Positions 19,401-26,928 of a DNA stretch of 64,000 nucleotides are shown piece after piece. Location of the stretch: assembly GCA_964432415.1 (NCBI GenBank), contig CAYSNW010000014.1:1-64000 (forward strand). Reading direction: 5' to 3'. Every line of letters begins with the position of its first letter. The stretch's first letter is position 1. A model generated the notes under the pieces. That model searched no databases. It was given only the letters and a program-made list of their open reading frames with translations, and was not told the DNA's origin. Source of the stretch: JAFECT01 sp964432415. GTDB taxonomy: Bacteria > Pseudomonadota > Alphaproteobacteria > Caulobacterales > Caulobacteraceae. The position numbers were made by a program, and so were the translations under genes.

Positions 19401-21812
19401 ACGGCCACCGACAGCTCGACCGGAACCGGCGCGCCGTTCACCGCCAGCCAGGCCTACAGCTTCACCGTCAATGCGAAGCCGGTGACCGTCACCACGGCCA
19501 GCCTGCCGTCCGGCAAGGTGGGCGTCGCCTACAGCCAGACCATCGCGGCCTCCGGCGGCGTCGGCCCCTACGCCTTCGACGTCAGCGCGGGATCCCTGCC
19601 TCCGGGCCTGACCCTGGCGTCGGACGGCACGCTCTCGGGCGCCCCCACAGCCGCGGGCAGCTACAGCTTCACGGCCCGCGCCACCGACAGCCTGTCGGCC
19701 ACGGGAACCCACGCCTACACCGTGACCATCTCGCCGCCGACGCTTGTGATCGGAGGCCGCACCGGCCTGCCGCAGGCCTACTCGGGCGTGAACTATTCCA
19801 CCACGCTCACGGCCAGCGGCGGCACCGCGCCCTACAGCTTCGTTCTGGCCTCGGGTTCGGTCCTGCCGGACGGCCTGACGCTGACCTCCGCGGGTGTCAT
19901 TTCCGGAACCCCCGGCAAGCCGGCCAGCTACAACTTCTCGGTGGTGGTCACCGACAGCTCCGGCGCGCCCGGCCCCTACAGCCTGACCCGTGCGCTCGCG
20001 ATCTCGGTGATCGCCGCACCGGCGCCGACCGCTGCGGCGGCCAGTTCCTCGACCCACGTCAACACGCCGGTGGCGATCGACCTCTCCGGCTCGGTGGTCG
20101 CGGCCAACACCGTCGCCGTCTCCACGGCGGCGGGCCACGGCTCCACCTCCGTCTCGGGCCTGGTGGTGACCTACACTCCGGCTCACGGCTTCAGCGGGAC
20201 GGACACCTTCAGCTACACCGCCACCGGTCCCGCCGGGACCTCGGCTCCGGCCGTGGTCACCGTCACGGTTTCCGGCGCCGGCCCGGCCTCGGTGTCCCAT
20301 GAACTGATCCCGCTGGTGACCGCCGCCAACTTCACCGCCACCACGCCCGCCCTGACCCCGGTCACGGTGGATGTGACGGCGGGCGGAACCGGCGGACCCT
20401 TCACGGGCGCCACGGTGGTCTCGGTGAGCCCCTCGACCTCGGGGACCGCAGTCGCGGCCGCCACGGGCGTCTCGGGCCACTACGCCATCACCTTCACCCC
20501 GAACACGCAGTTCTCGGGGACCTCGGTGGTGACCTTCACCCTGACCTCGGCGGGTGGGACCTCGGCTCCGGCCACCCTGACCGTCACCGTGCAACCGCGC
20601 CCCGATCCGTCCCTGGATCCGGACGTGAAGGGCATGATCGGCGGCCAGGGCAATGCGGCGCGCCAGTTCGCCCAGGCCCAGATCTCCAACTTCGACCGCC
20701 GTCTCGAGCAGCTGCACGGGGCGAGGCGAGGCGAGGGATCGGGCGGCGGCTACGGCTACGCGCCGAAGTCCTCGCTGGGCCTGAGCTTCGACTTCGGCGA
20801 CTACGGCATCGACCAGCGCATGCTGGACAGCCCGGCCGAGCGGATGCGCCAGGAAGAGCAGTTCAACCTGGCCGGCCGTGAGTTCTCCGACCGCAAGGCC
20901 CTGGCTCACGCCGACACGGGCCGGAGCGCGCCCGCCGACCTGGCCGCCGCATCGCCCTCGGGCGAAGGCCGCCAGACCTTCAGCGGCGGCATGTCGGTCT
21001 GGGTCGCGGGCAACATCTCGCTGGGCCAGCGTCACCTCTCGACCACCCAGTCGGGCCTGAAGTTCGAGACGCAGGGCGTCAGCCTCGGTGTCGACGCTCC
21101 GGTCGGCGAACACGCCATCGTCGGCGTGGGCGGCGGCTGGGGTCACACGGTCGACAAGATCGGGACCCAGGGCACCCGCTCCACCGCCGACAACTGGGTG
21201 GGCGCCCTCTACGGCTCCTGGAACCCGTCGTCGAACCTCTACATCGACGGGGTGCTGGGTCGCGGCAGCCTGCACTACGACAGCCGCCGTCATACCTCAG
21301 GCGCCTTCGTCACCGGTGAGCGCGACGGGACCCAGACCTTCGGTTCGATCACCGCGGCCTGGGAACACAACGGCGATCGTCTGCACCTGTCGCCCTACGC
21401 CCGCCTCGACATGGCCGACGCCACCCTCCACGGCTTCACCGAAACCGGCGATCCCATCTGGGCCCTCGTCTTTGGCCAGGAGAAGGTCCGCCTGATGACC
21501 GGGACCCTGGGCGCTCACGGCGACTATGTCTTCGAGGAGCACTACGGCCGGTTCACCCCGCGCTGGCGCATCGAGTACCGCCACGACTTCAACAACGCGG
21601 AGTCCTCGACGGTGCGCTACGCCGACCTGGTCTCGGGAACCAACTTCGTCCTCACCCCGGACCTCGCCACGCGGGACAACCTCGTGATCGGCGCCGGCGG
21701 CGAGTGGAAGCTGAGCTCTGGCTGGACCATGTCGCTCGACTGGGAAGGCCAGGTCGCCAACCAGAACGACACCAACAACCGCTTCCTGTTCCACCTGGGC
21801 CGGAAGTTCTGA
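13464..21812 (+). CDS. Giant putative-Ig repeat autotransporter adhesin, copy 2 (2782 aa)
   Basis: Paralog of the gene at 1037. Start ATG 13464 (MTVLASVRS) sits after CGGGGGATTGGC and matches the copy-1 start context; an upstream in-frame start at 13404 is less likely. A long signal peptide (about 80 residues, core LLTLAGLAVGFLVMAAPQAAWA) is followed by a Big_9-like domain, two He_PIG repeats, one IPT/TIG (about residues 373-455), and about 18 more He_PIG repeats split by Big_9-type domains. From about 2499 to 2782 is an autotransporter barrel ending LHLGRKF. Compared with copy 1 it has one IPT/TIG instead of five and about three more Ig repeats, so the passengers have been reshuffled while the last third stayed nearly the same. 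Surface-adhesin role inferred. Confidence 0.85.
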   Translation: MTVLASVRSYGAEARVDQEAARPPLSIQGFLLYLLSMLGMAGRDAAPRRRTRAPSRGKLLTLAGLAVGFLVMAAPQAAWALPQCNVSFTVAANSSSSTYILNSTDLANCDPGFSGISPGVQTPALGGAYTPSAGGNYVTQSTASDDRIDYQPKAGFHGVETFQICGEPGTTTCGTVTVTVTAPTVSVSPTSLTAGTVGTAFNQSVSGSGGTAPYSFSKTSGSLPAGLSLNTSTGAITGTPTAGGTFNFTIQASDSSINASGGSSPVTGSRNYNLTINAPTITVSPTTLSHGQEGSAFSQAITASGGTAPRTFAVTSGSLPTGVTLSSAGSLSGTPAAGTAGTFNFTITATDSSTGTGPFTGSRAYTWVIDQGPPTVTSLSPTTGATAGGTSVVITGTNFTGATSVHFGASSASYTVDSNTQITATSPSGTGTVDVTVTAPAGTSATSASDQFTYAAVTISPTTVSSGTVGTAYSTTDLSASGGTGPYTFAVTAGALPAGVTLSSAGAFSGTPTAGGSFNFTVTATDTVGGGTGARAFSLTIAAPTITVSPTSLTAGTVASAFSQTVSASGGTSGYSFAVTSGALPAGLSLNSSTGAITGTPTAGGSFNFTITATDSSTGTGPYTGSRAYSLTINAPTITVSPNFPPNMNVASAYSQTFTASGGTSTYTFAVTSGAIPAGMTLSSAGVLSGTPTEGGTFNFTITATDSSTGTGPYTGSHAYTLLAQSAIVSTSPTTLPNGAVAAAYSQTVSGTGGTAPYTFQITGGALPAGLSLNASTGVVSGTPTAAGSFTVFIVATDSSTGTGPFFGGRSYSFTIAAPTVAISPSSLTAATVGSSYSASVSGSGGTAPYSYAVTSGALPAGLSLNGSTGAITGTPTAGGSFSFTITTTDSTTGTGSPFTASQAYSFTVNAPTIAVSPSSLTAATVGTAYSQTISASGGTSPYSFAVTSGALPAGLSLNGSTGALSGTPTAGGSFNFTITATDSSSGTGPYTGSRAYSFTVNAPTVVLGGSSLASAQVGVALSQTVTASGGTAPRAFAVTSGALPTGVSLNSSTGAVTGTPTAGGTFNFTITATDSSTGTGPYTGSHAYSMVVSAPTISLGGLPSGTVATAYSQSISASGGTSTYSFAVTAGTLPTGLSLNGSSGTLSGTPTAGGTFNFTVTATDSSTGTGPYTGSRAYSLTVAAPTITVSPASLAAMTQGISTSQTISASGGTSAYSFAVTSGTLPNGLSLSSGGSLTGSPTGSGAYSFTVTATDSSSGTGPYTGSRAYSGTIAAGIPTAGPKSVTTAYGTAVDIDLSSVITGVSPTGVTVATGPSHGSASVTGTTTIHYTPTAGYGGADSFTYTAQGPGGSSSPATVSITVSPATISVSPTTLPNPQVGAAYSQTVSGSGGATPYSFAVTAGSLPTGLSLNTSTGAITGTPTIASGFSFTITATDSSTGTGPYTGSRAYSVTTSAPSITLSPSSLSSGVVGSPYSQIISASGGTASYTYAVTAGSLPNGVTLASNGTLSGTATQGGTFNFTVTATDSSGGTGAPFTGSRAYSLTMAAPSINVTPRNQPAATVASAYSASFAAAGGTGPYSFAITGGSLPAGLSLASNGTLSGTPTAGGVFNFTVTATDSSTGSGPYTGSQAISLTVLAPTVAISPSSLPAGTQNLAYSQSVSASGGTAPYSFAVTSGALPAGLTLSSGGALSGTPTAAGSFSFTVTATDSSTGTGPYTAAKAYSLTIAGPPTITVNPASLNAATAGHLFSQMLTSTGGTGPYHYAVTAGALPAGTSLTTSGQITGTPTASGTFNFTVTSTDSAGAPGPYSGSRAYAWVVAAPSITVSPSSPASGTVGVNYSQTFTSTGGQAPYTYAVTSGTLPAGLTLSTAGVLSGKSTQAGSFPLTITATDHSAGAFTGTDSFTLVIAAPTVTIGTPTLPNATVQTAYSQTLTASGGTGPYTWAVTVGTLPDGLTLSTGGVLSGTPTTVGPSNFTLTATDSSTGTGAPFTASQAYSFTVNAKPVTVTTASLPSGKVGVAYSQTIAASGGVGPYAFDVSAGSLPPGLTLASDGTLSGAPTAAGSYSFTARATDSLSATGTHAYTVTISPPTLVIGGRTGLPQAYSGVNYSTTLTASGGTAPYSFVLASGSVLPDGLTLTSAGVISGTPGKPASYNFSVVVTDSSGAPGPYSLTRALAISVIAAPAPTAAAASSSTHVNTPVAIDLSGSVVAANTVAVSTAAGHGSTSVSGLVVTYTPAHGFSGTDTFSYTATGPAGTSAPAVVTVTVSGAGPASVSHELIPLVTAANFTATTPALTPVTVDVTAGGTGGPFTGATVVSVSPSTSGTAVAAATGVSGHYAITFTPNTQFSGTSVVTFTLTSAGGTSAPATLTVTVQPRPDPSLDPDVKGMIGGQGNAARQFAQAQISNFDRRLEQLHGARRGEGSGGGYGYAPKSSLGLSFDFGDYGIDQRMLDSPAERMRQEEQFNLAGREFSDRKALAHADTGRSAPADLAAASPSGEGRQTFSGGMSVWVAGNISLGQRHLSTTQSGLKFETQGVSLGVDAPVGEHAIVGVGGGWGHTVDKIGTQGTRSTADNWVGALYGSWNPSSNLYIDGVLGRGSLHYDSRRHTSGAFVTGERDGTQTFGSITAAWEHNGDRLHLSPYARLDMADATLHGFTETGDPIWALVFGQEKVRLMTGTLGAHGDYVFEEHYGRFTPRWRIEYRHDFNNAESSTVRYADLVSGTNFVLTPDLATRDNLVIGAGGEWKLSSGWTMSLDWEGQVANQNDTNNRFLFHLGRKF
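18437..18634 (+). repeat. Tract identical to 6775-6972
   Basis: The copy-2 partner of the identical 198-base tract inside one Ig repeat. Confidence 0.8.
20472..20701 (+). repeat. Tract identical to 8810-9039
   Basis: The copy-2 partner of the identical tract of about 230 bases that precedes the autotransporter barrel. Confidence 0.8.
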
Positions 21813-21822
21813 TGAAATCGAC

Positions 21823-21850
21823 TCCCCCGGAGCCTGAAAACTCCGGGGGA
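21823..21850 (+). terminator. Hairpin after giant adhesin copy 2
   Basis: A perfect 10-bp stem (TCCCCCGGAG / CTCCGGGGGA) with an 8-base loop lies 10 bases after the stop. It occupies the same relative place as the hairpin behind copy 1 but has a different sequence. Confidence 0.6.
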
Positions 21851-21940
21851 TCGTTCGGTCTCTGGACGGTTGCGGCCGGCCCTCGCTCTCGCTAGTTCCC
21901 CACGCGGGCGCCGCTCATCGGCGTGATCGGGAGACGCGGC

Positions 21941-22585
21941 GTGTTCGAACTGGTCATCGGCGACAAGAACCTCTCCAGTTGGTCGCTCAGGCCCTGGCTC
22001 GTCGCGAAGCGCACCGGCGCGCCCTTCACCGAGACCGTCATCCGGCTGGACCAGCCCGACACCACCGCCAACATCCTTCGCTACTCGCCCACTGGGCAGG
22101 TGCCGGCCCTGAAGATGGACGGCGAGGCCATCTGGGACTCCATGGCCATCTCGGTCTGGCTGGCCGAGCGCTTTCCCGAGGTCCCCATGTGGCCGGCCGA
22201 TCCGGTCGCGCGGGCCTACGCGCGCGCCGCGGCGCTCGAGATGCACTCCGGCTTCGCGAGCCTGCGGGGCGAGTGCCCGATGAACCTGGCGCTTCGCACC
22301 CACGCCGAGCTGTCGCCCGCGACCCAGAAGAACGTGACGCGGCTGGTCCAGCTGTTCAGCGACATGCGCGGCCGTTTCGGCGCCGGCGGGCCCTATCTGT
22401 TCGGCGCCTGGTCGATCGCCGACGCCTTCTACACGCCCGTGGCCACTCGCATCCGCAGTTATGGCATAGCCCTGTCCGACCATGGCGACACCGGCGTGGC
22501 GGGCGAGTATGTCGCGACCCTGCTCAAGCAGCCGGATTTCCTGGAGTGGGAAGCCGCCGCCCTGGCCGACGTCGCCGCCGCCTGA
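21941..22585 (+). CDS. Glutathione S-transferase family protein
   Basis: 214-residue product. The thioredoxin-like N-domain begins FELVIGDKNLSSWSLRPWL, with the SSWSLRPW glutathione-site region; TGQVPALKMDG carries the cis-proline, and IWDSMAISVWLAERFP carries the ES/DS glutathione-binding motif. The helical C-domain includes GPYLFGAWSIADAFYTPVATR, the N-capping box region. Start GTG 21941 was chosen because GGGAGA lies 6-7 bases upstream; GTG 21923 is also in frame. Cytosolic; substrate unknown. Probably co-transcribed with the reductase 24 bases downstream. Confidence 0.88.
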   Translation: MFELVIGDKNLSSWSLRPWLVAKRTGAPFTETVIRLDQPDTTANILRYSPTGQVPALKMDGEAIWDSMAISVWLAERFPEVPMWPADPVARAYARAAALEMHSGFASLRGECPMNLALRTHAELSPATQKNVTRLVQLFSDMRGRFGAGGPYLFGAWSIADAFYTPVATRIRSYGIALSDHGDTGVAGEYVATLLKQPDFLEWEAAALADVAAA

Positions 22586-22609
22586 CCGCCCCGGGGGAAG
22601 GGATCGCCC

Positions 22610-23572
22610 ATGAAGGCCCTGGTGTTCGACCGTTTCGGCGGCCCCGAGGTCCTTGAGCCGCGCGAGATCGCCGACCCGGCGCCGGCGCGCGGCGAAGCCC
22701 TGGTCCGGTTGCGGGCGATCGGCCTGAACTACGCCGACATCTACCGCCGCCGCGGCGACTACCACCTGGCCGGCGATCCGCCGTGGATCTGCGGCTATGA
22801 GGCCGCCGGGGTGATCGAGTCCCTCGGGCCGGACGTGGCCGGCTTTCGCGTGGGCGACCGCGTCGGGTTTGCCGACAGTCCCTTCGCCAACGCCGAGCTG
22901 GCCGTGGTGGCGGCCGACAGGCTGATCCCCCTGCCCGAGGCCATAGGCTTCGACGCCGCCGCCGCCAGCCTGCTGCAGGGCCTCACCGCCCAGTACCTGC
23001 TCAGCGACAGCCACCCGGTCCAGCCGGGCGAAACCCTGCTGGTCCACGCCGGGGGCGGCGGGGTCGGGCTGTGGCTGTGTGGGATCGGCGCGCTCAAGGG
23101 CGCCCGCGTGCTGGTCCTGGCCTCGTCCCAGGCCAAGCGGGACGCGGCGCTCGCCGCCGGCGCCGAAACGGCGATCGGCTACGACGGCTGGGTCGAGGCC
23201 GCCCAGGCCTGGTCGGGCGGCGGCGTGGACGTGGTCTATGATTCGGTCGGGACCACCCTGCACGACAGCCTGGCCGCCGCCCGCACCGGCGGGACGGTGG
23301 TGTTCTACGGCTTCGCGGGCGGGAACCCGCCGCCGGTCGACGCCCGCGTCCTGATGGACCGCTCCCTGACCCTGACCGGGGGTGATCTGTGGAACGTCCT
23401 GACCTCGGCGGAGCAGCGCCGCCGCCGGGCCGCCGAACTGTTCGGCTGGATCGCCTCGGGCCGGATCGAGCCGCGCATCGCCGCCCGTTTCCTGCTTTCC
23501 GAAGGGGCGGACGCCCATCGCCTGCTGGAGTCCCGGCAGGTCATCGGCAAGGTGCTGCTGATCCCCACCTAA
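22610..23572 (+). CDS. Quinone oxidoreductase (zinc-independent MDR family)
   Basis: 320-residue medium-chain dehydrogenase/reductase related to NADPH:quinone reductase (zeta-crystallin/QorA). It has the N-terminal GroES-like domain (RAIGLNYADIYRRRGDY), the core ICGYEAAGVIESLGPDV, the hallmark LLQGLTAQYLL, and the nucleotide-binding loop HAGGGGVGLWL near residue 145, with AxxGxxG replaced by GGGGVG. No zinc-ligand cysteines are seen. A GGGGGAAGGGA ribosome site precedes the ATG. It ends 11 bases from the convergent radC gene. Confidence 0.88.
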   Translation: MKALVFDRFGGPEVLEPREIADPAPARGEALVRLRAIGLNYADIYRRRGDYHLAGDPPWICGYEAAGVIESLGPDVAGFRVGDRVGFADSPFANAELAVVAADRLIPLPEAIGFDAAAASLLQGLTAQYLLSDSHPVQPGETLLVHAGGGGVGLWLCGIGALKGARVLVLASSQAKRDAALAAGAETAIGYDGWVEAAQAWSGGGVDVVYDSVGTTLHDSLAAARTGGTVVFYGFAGGNPPPVDARVLMDRSLTLTGGDLWNVLTSAEQRRRRAAELFGWIASGRIEPRIAARFLLSEGADAHRLLESRQVIGKVLLIPT

Positions 23573-23583
23573 AGAGGATTGGG

Positions 23584-24345
23584 TTACATCAGCCCCAGCG
23601 TCTTCAGGCTGGCCAGGCCGTCGCGGCCGACCACGATGTGGTCGTGCACCGTGATGTTCAGCGCCCGCGCCGCCGCCACGATCTGGCGGGTCATCTCCAC
23701 GTCGGCGCCCGAGGGGGTCGGATCGCCGGACGGATGATTGTGCACCAGGATCATGGCGCTGGAGGACAGCTCGAGCGCCCGGCGCACCACCTCGCGCGGA
23801 TAGACCGGCGCGTGGTCGACCGTCCCCGAACCCAGCCGCTCGTCGGCGATCAGCTGGTTCTTGCGGTCCAGGAACAGCACCCGGAACTGCTCGCGCGGTT
23901 CGTGCGCCAGCGAGACCCGCACATAGGCGTTCAGCGCCGACCAGGAGGAGATCACCTCGCGCCGCTTCAACGCCTCGGCGCCCATGCGTTTGGCCGCCTC
24001 GTGCAGCAGCCTGAGGTCCAGCGCCAGCTCGGCCGTCACCTTCATGCGCTTGCCATTGGCCTTCGCGACCGCGACCTGCTTCAGGTCCTCGACCGGCGCG
24101 GCCAGCACGCCCGACAGCGAGCCGAAGCGCCCGAGCAGCGCCTTGGCCAGCGGCTTGACGTCCTCGCGCGGATTCCAGCGAAACAGGTACAGTTCCAGCA
24201 GTTCATAGTCGGGCAGGCTTTCCGGCCCGCCCTGCAGCGCCCGCGCCCGCAACCGTTCCCGGTGGCCGCCGGCGCCGACGGAGACGTCCGCCCCCTCGAA
24301 CGCCGATCCGTCGAAGGCGACCCCGCCCTGTGCGCCGTCGAACAT
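23584..24345 (-). CDS. radC: RadC-family JAB-domain protein
   Basis: 253 residues. An N-terminal helix-hairpin-helix-like region (residues 30-110, GRFGSLSGVLAAPVEDLKQV) leads into the MPN/JAB domain. The zinc signature is complete: H202, H204, S212 and D215 within HNHPSGDPTPSGAD, and RxxV/EQFRVLFLDRKNQLI upstream. Start ATG 24345 has AGGGGAC just upstream; further-upstream codons are not used. RadC was historically linked to DNA repair, but its true biochemical role is unclear. An SOS-box-like direct repeat sits 21 bases upstream. In related genomes, as I recall, radC adjoins map; here a low-GC cassette separates them. Confidence 0.9.
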   Translation of the reverse strand: MFDGAQGGVAFDGSAFEGADVSVGAGGHRERLRARALQGGPESLPDYELLELYLFRWNPREDVKPLAKALLGRFGSLSGVLAAPVEDLKQVAVAKANGKRMKVTAELALDLRLLHEAAKRMGAEALKRREVISSWSALNAYVRVSLAHEPREQFRVLFLDRKNQLIADERLGSGTVDHAPVYPREVVRRALELSSSAMILVHNHPSGDPTPSGADVEMTRQIVAAARALNITVHDHIVVGRDGLASLKTLGLM

Positions 24346-24365
24346 CGCCGTCCCCTGATCTTCGA

Positions 24366-24380
24366 GTTCCGGCTTTGTTC
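24366..24380 (-). promoter_or_regulatory. LexA (SOS) box upstream of radC
   Basis: GTTC-N7-GTTC, exactly the alphaproteobacterial LexA operator, on the plus strand at 24366-24369 and 24377-24380. It reads GAAC-N7-GAAC in the radC direction. It overlaps a possible promoter (TTGGCG-N16-TTAGAA on the minus strand). LexA control of radC is inferred from the site alone. Confidence 0.6.
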
Positions 24381-24979
24381 TAACTGGAGTCCGCCGCCGC
24401 GCCAAGCCCCCCAGGCTCTGCGGCGTCCGGCCCGCGTCAGTCAACACCACGGCGGCCAGGGCGCCGGGCCAGGAGAGAGACGCGCGTGCGTCCGCTGAGC
24501 CGACGATGCTGGATTGTTCCGACAAGCCGCCCCGCGCCGCTCTGGTGGAGGCGGCTGCGGTCGGACCGACCCCCGATTTCAACGGTAAGGATATACCTAT
24601 GGGGCATCGCGACACCCGTTTGGGGCTGGGGTTCCCATTGGGCTGGCGTCGTTTGTTGGTGGCTCCACAACTCTGGGTTCATCGACTAAGCTGCGGGGCG
24701 TTGGGCGTAGAAGATATTCTAAGGAACCCCACCGGCAACCCTTTCGGCGGCTCTCACTAGCATCTCAAACTCGGCAAAGGGGGAGTATTCTTCCGTCTTG
24801 GAGTGGTGACTGGGGGGCGGCGAGAGCTCTGTCCGTACACCGAAGAGCAGCGACGCTTTGAAATAGCTCGAGCACGTGAACACCATATCTCACTGTTCGG
24901 AGTCGGTATGAGGCGTGAACCATTAGTATTTGTCATACTGAACGCGCAAGCATAAAGGCAAATATAGATGAGGTGTAAT
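24381..24979. other. Junction of radC with the low-GC cassette
   Basis: GC drops between about 24580 and 24900. I see no confident gene. A short frame (24599-24760, 53 codons after TAAGGATATACCT) has a ribosome-site-like lead but no recognisable product, and its Trp/Gly-rich alternative frames suggest debris. The stretch 24760-24970 should carry the promoter of the cassette. No integrase, tRNA end or direct repeat was found. Confidence 0.4.
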
Positions 24980-25417
24980 ATGCGAACCATACTGTCGATA
25001 ATTATCACATTAGCCTTTGCGGGTCTGGCAGAGGCACAGAATCTCGATTCAGTGCCTGCAGTGCTGACCCGATACGCAGATAGGGTTTGGGTTAAGGAGA
25101 AGGAACGAGTCTTCTTAGGTGAGGCGGGGTGCTCCAAGGGGGAGACTTGGTCGTTTCTCGCTCGGGCGGTTATAGCGCGGAGAGTTTGTGAGGATCGCAA
25201 ATTCAGAATTCAACAAGGGCATTGGTCGGTAATAAAGAATGATGTTGGCGACGATATTTTACATATTTCGGGAGTTTCCATTGACATCGACGGTAAATAC
25301 GATGCGCGCATAGTAAAAAGGGGAGCGGAGGTGTTATTAATACTTGAGAGTGCAGCGACTATAAAGTCGACGAGCATGTCAAATGTGCGAAAGAGGATTG
25401 AACTTGTTCTGAGGTAG
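24980..25417 (+). CDS. Secreted protein of unknown function (first gene of low-GC cassette)
   Basis: 145 residues from ATG 24980 (ATG 24968 is in frame, four codons longer). A clear Sec signal peptide (MRTILSIIITLAFAGLAEAQ) implies export to the periplasm or outside. The mature part has two cysteines (EAGCSKG and RRVCEDR), possibly a disulfide, and a C-terminal hydrophobic-strand region (AEVLLILESAATIKS). No family recognised. Codon and base use are much more AT-rich than the flanking genes. It is 10 bases upstream of the next gene, with which it probably forms an operon. Confidence 0.7.
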   Translation: MRTILSIIITLAFAGLAEAQNLDSVPAVLTRYADRVWVKEKERVFLGEAGCSKGETWSFLARAVIARRVCEDRKFRIQQGHWSVIKNDVGDDILHISGVSIDIDGKYDARIVKRGAEVLLILESAATIKSTSMSNVRKRIELVLR

Positions 25418-25427
25418 GGGCGGATCA

Positions 25428-25925
25428 ATGAATGAAGATCGTAAGAGAATTTGGGACATTCGGCTAGGTGTTGTGACGCCAATTATAGCAATCGCATCGC
25501 TGTGGGTTGGCTTTTTTCAATTTGAACAGAGTGAAACTGACCACATCCGTCTGCAGCATGAACTGGCGGAGCGAACATCCCGCCTCGAATTTCGGCGCAC
25601 GCTTTGGTTGGCGAAGGTTAAAGCTTATCAAACCGTTACGGAACTTGCTGGCGCAATATCCGCAGATCCAGAACACGCGCTGCAACCGCATGCCGCGGCT
25701 GACCAGTTCATGGTCTCATATTGGGGAGTTATGTATCTAAACGAGGGCCCTGAAGTAGAGCATCAAATGATTCTTCTTGCGGATGAAATCAGGCACATTC
25801 GAGGAGGTGAGGGTGACAAGACCCGGCTACGTTTGAAGGCATTGAAGGTTATTTCGGTAATGCGAGCCGAACTGGACTCGACCTGGAGAGTTCTCGAGAA
25901 GGAAGAATCCTTTGGACAGAAATAG
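25428..25925 (+). CDS. Membrane-anchored helical protein of unknown function (low-GC cassette)
   Basis: 165 residues, with GAGGTAGGGGCGGATC before the ATG. One membrane segment lies at about residues 13-30 (LGVVTPIIAIASLWVGFF). The rest is a long, charged, mostly helical region (ELAERTSRLEFRRTLWLAKV and onward), consistent with a cytoplasmic or periplasmic helical bundle or coiled coil. No family recognised. Its last 14 bases overlap the start of the caspase-like gene in another frame, which suggests translational coupling and joint function. Confidence 0.72.
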   Translation: MNEDRKRIWDIRLGVVTPIIAIASLWVGFFQFEQSETDHIRLQHELAERTSRLEFRRTLWLAKVKAYQTVTELAGAISADPEHALQPHAAADQFMVSYWGVMYLNEGPEVEHQMILLADEIRHIRGGEGDKTRLRLKALKVISVMRAELDSTWRVLEKEESFGQK

Positions 25926-26928
25926 ACAACCGGTCTTCTCGAGACGAACCGTCCTGAGTTCTCTTGCCTTGGCCTTCGGAAGCGGCGACGCTCCCCCCCT
26001 ATGGGATCCGGCTGCGAACTGGGATCCATACGCTCTCGTGGTAGGCTCCAGGCACTATCTACAGCCGCCAATCAACCGAAATTTGAGAGGATTTGAGGAA
26101 ATTTCCGCCGCAGATCGTACTGTAGAGAGCGTTACATCTGTACTAACTGATTTGGGCGCGCGGCGTATACTGAGGATAATTTCAACTCAAACTAGCGCAA
26201 TTTCGAAAGACGATGTATTTAATGGGATAAAACGAGTATTATCCTCAATAGAAGTCGATAGGCCGGCAAATCCTATCGTAATATATTATTTCATTGGTCA
26301 TGGTGTTTGGAATGGATTGACGTGGGATCATTATAGTATTCCAGGAAATTTGGTATATAATCCGGCTCGCGGCGAGCTTGGCTCGATTGTGTCAAATTCT
26401 ATGGCGATTTATACTGGAGATGTTCTTGGTGCGTTGCCATGGACAAAAATCCCGGTTCTGTTGCTAATTGACAGCTGTCAAGAAGGGTCTTTTCGGACGC
26501 CTAGCAAGAACTTTCCTTGGGAGTCGAACATCTACCCCGCAACGAGGATGGTGTTCTCTTCAATGACGAATAGCTTTTTTGGCGTGCCGGTGGTGCTACC
26601 GGGGCGTCCTGGGACTGTTTCGTCGACGGTTGATGACCCGGATGACCCAACCAAGGATGTCGGACCGCTCGCGCGACGTCTGAGCCTTTCCGTACGGCGC
26701 ATAAGGCAAAAGGGCGAAGTGCTGTCAGTCGGAACGATTGTTGCGGGTTTGGCCGACCCGACGCTCGACGACCAGACGGAGGCAAGCGACGTCTCTCACG
26801 CCGGGCCGTGGGATGGCGCCCTCGCGGTACCCCGTCCAGATCGCGCATTCATCCGAGATGCTCGTGCGAAAACGGTGGCGCTGCACGGAACTGGATCGAG
26901 CTTGAAGGTCTGCTGCACGACGAAATAG
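25912..26928 (+). CDS. Caspase-like (peptidase C14 fold) protein with twin-arginine signal
   Basis: 338 residues from a TTG at 25912, which has AAGGAAGA 6-8 bases upstream. The caspase-fold landmarks are all present: first strand YALVVGSRHY (40-49), the AADRTVESVTSVLTDLG helix (66-82), catalytic His130 in YYFIGHGVWNG, and catalytic Cys189 in LLLIDSCQEGS. The N-terminus SRRTVLSSLALAFGSG (10-25) matches a Tat signal (S-R-R-x-x-L plus a mild hydrophobic core), which would place a folded caspase-like protease outside the cytoplasm. Most of the gene is AT-rich; GC rises after about 26560. Its partner genes are unknown, so a conflict or cell-death role is only a hypothesis. It ends 40 bases from convergent map. 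Confidence 0.78.
   Translation: MDRNRQPVFSRRTVLSSLALAFGSGDAPPLWDPAANWDPYALVVGSRHYLQPPINRNLRGFEEISAADRTVESVTSVLTDLGARRILRIISTQTSAISKDDVFNGIKRVLSSIEVDRPANPIVIYYFIGHGVWNGLTWDHYSIPGNLVYNPARGELGSIVSNSMAIYTGDVLGALPWTKIPVLLLIDSCQEGSFRTPSKNFPWESNIYPATRMVFSSMTNSFFGVPVVLPGRPGTVSSTVDDPDDPTKDVGPLARRLSLSVRRIRQKGEVLSVGTIVAGLADPTLDDQTEASDVSHAGPWDGALAVPRPDRAFIRDARAKTVALHGTGSSLKVCCTTK

Noticed and set aside
14000..20000. Regularly spaced similar units that could suggest a CRISPR or satellite array
   Set aside because: Units are about 270 bases, diverged and in frame; they encode He_PIG Ig domains. No short identical repeats with unique spacers.
18405..21293. Long minus-strand frame inside giant adhesin copy 2
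   Set aside because: Same antisense artefact: the composition is RAGG-like filler and the plus-strand protein has clear domains.
21617..23518. Long minus-strand frame opposite the GST and quinone reductase genes
   Set aside because: Both plus-strand genes have full family motifs and ribosome sites; the minus product is compositional noise.
24580..24760. Possible structured RNA (tmRNA-like or tRNA-like) next to radC
   Set aside because: No CCA end, no convincing acceptor stem or T-loop, and no tag-like reading frame; the sequence looks like cassette-border debris.
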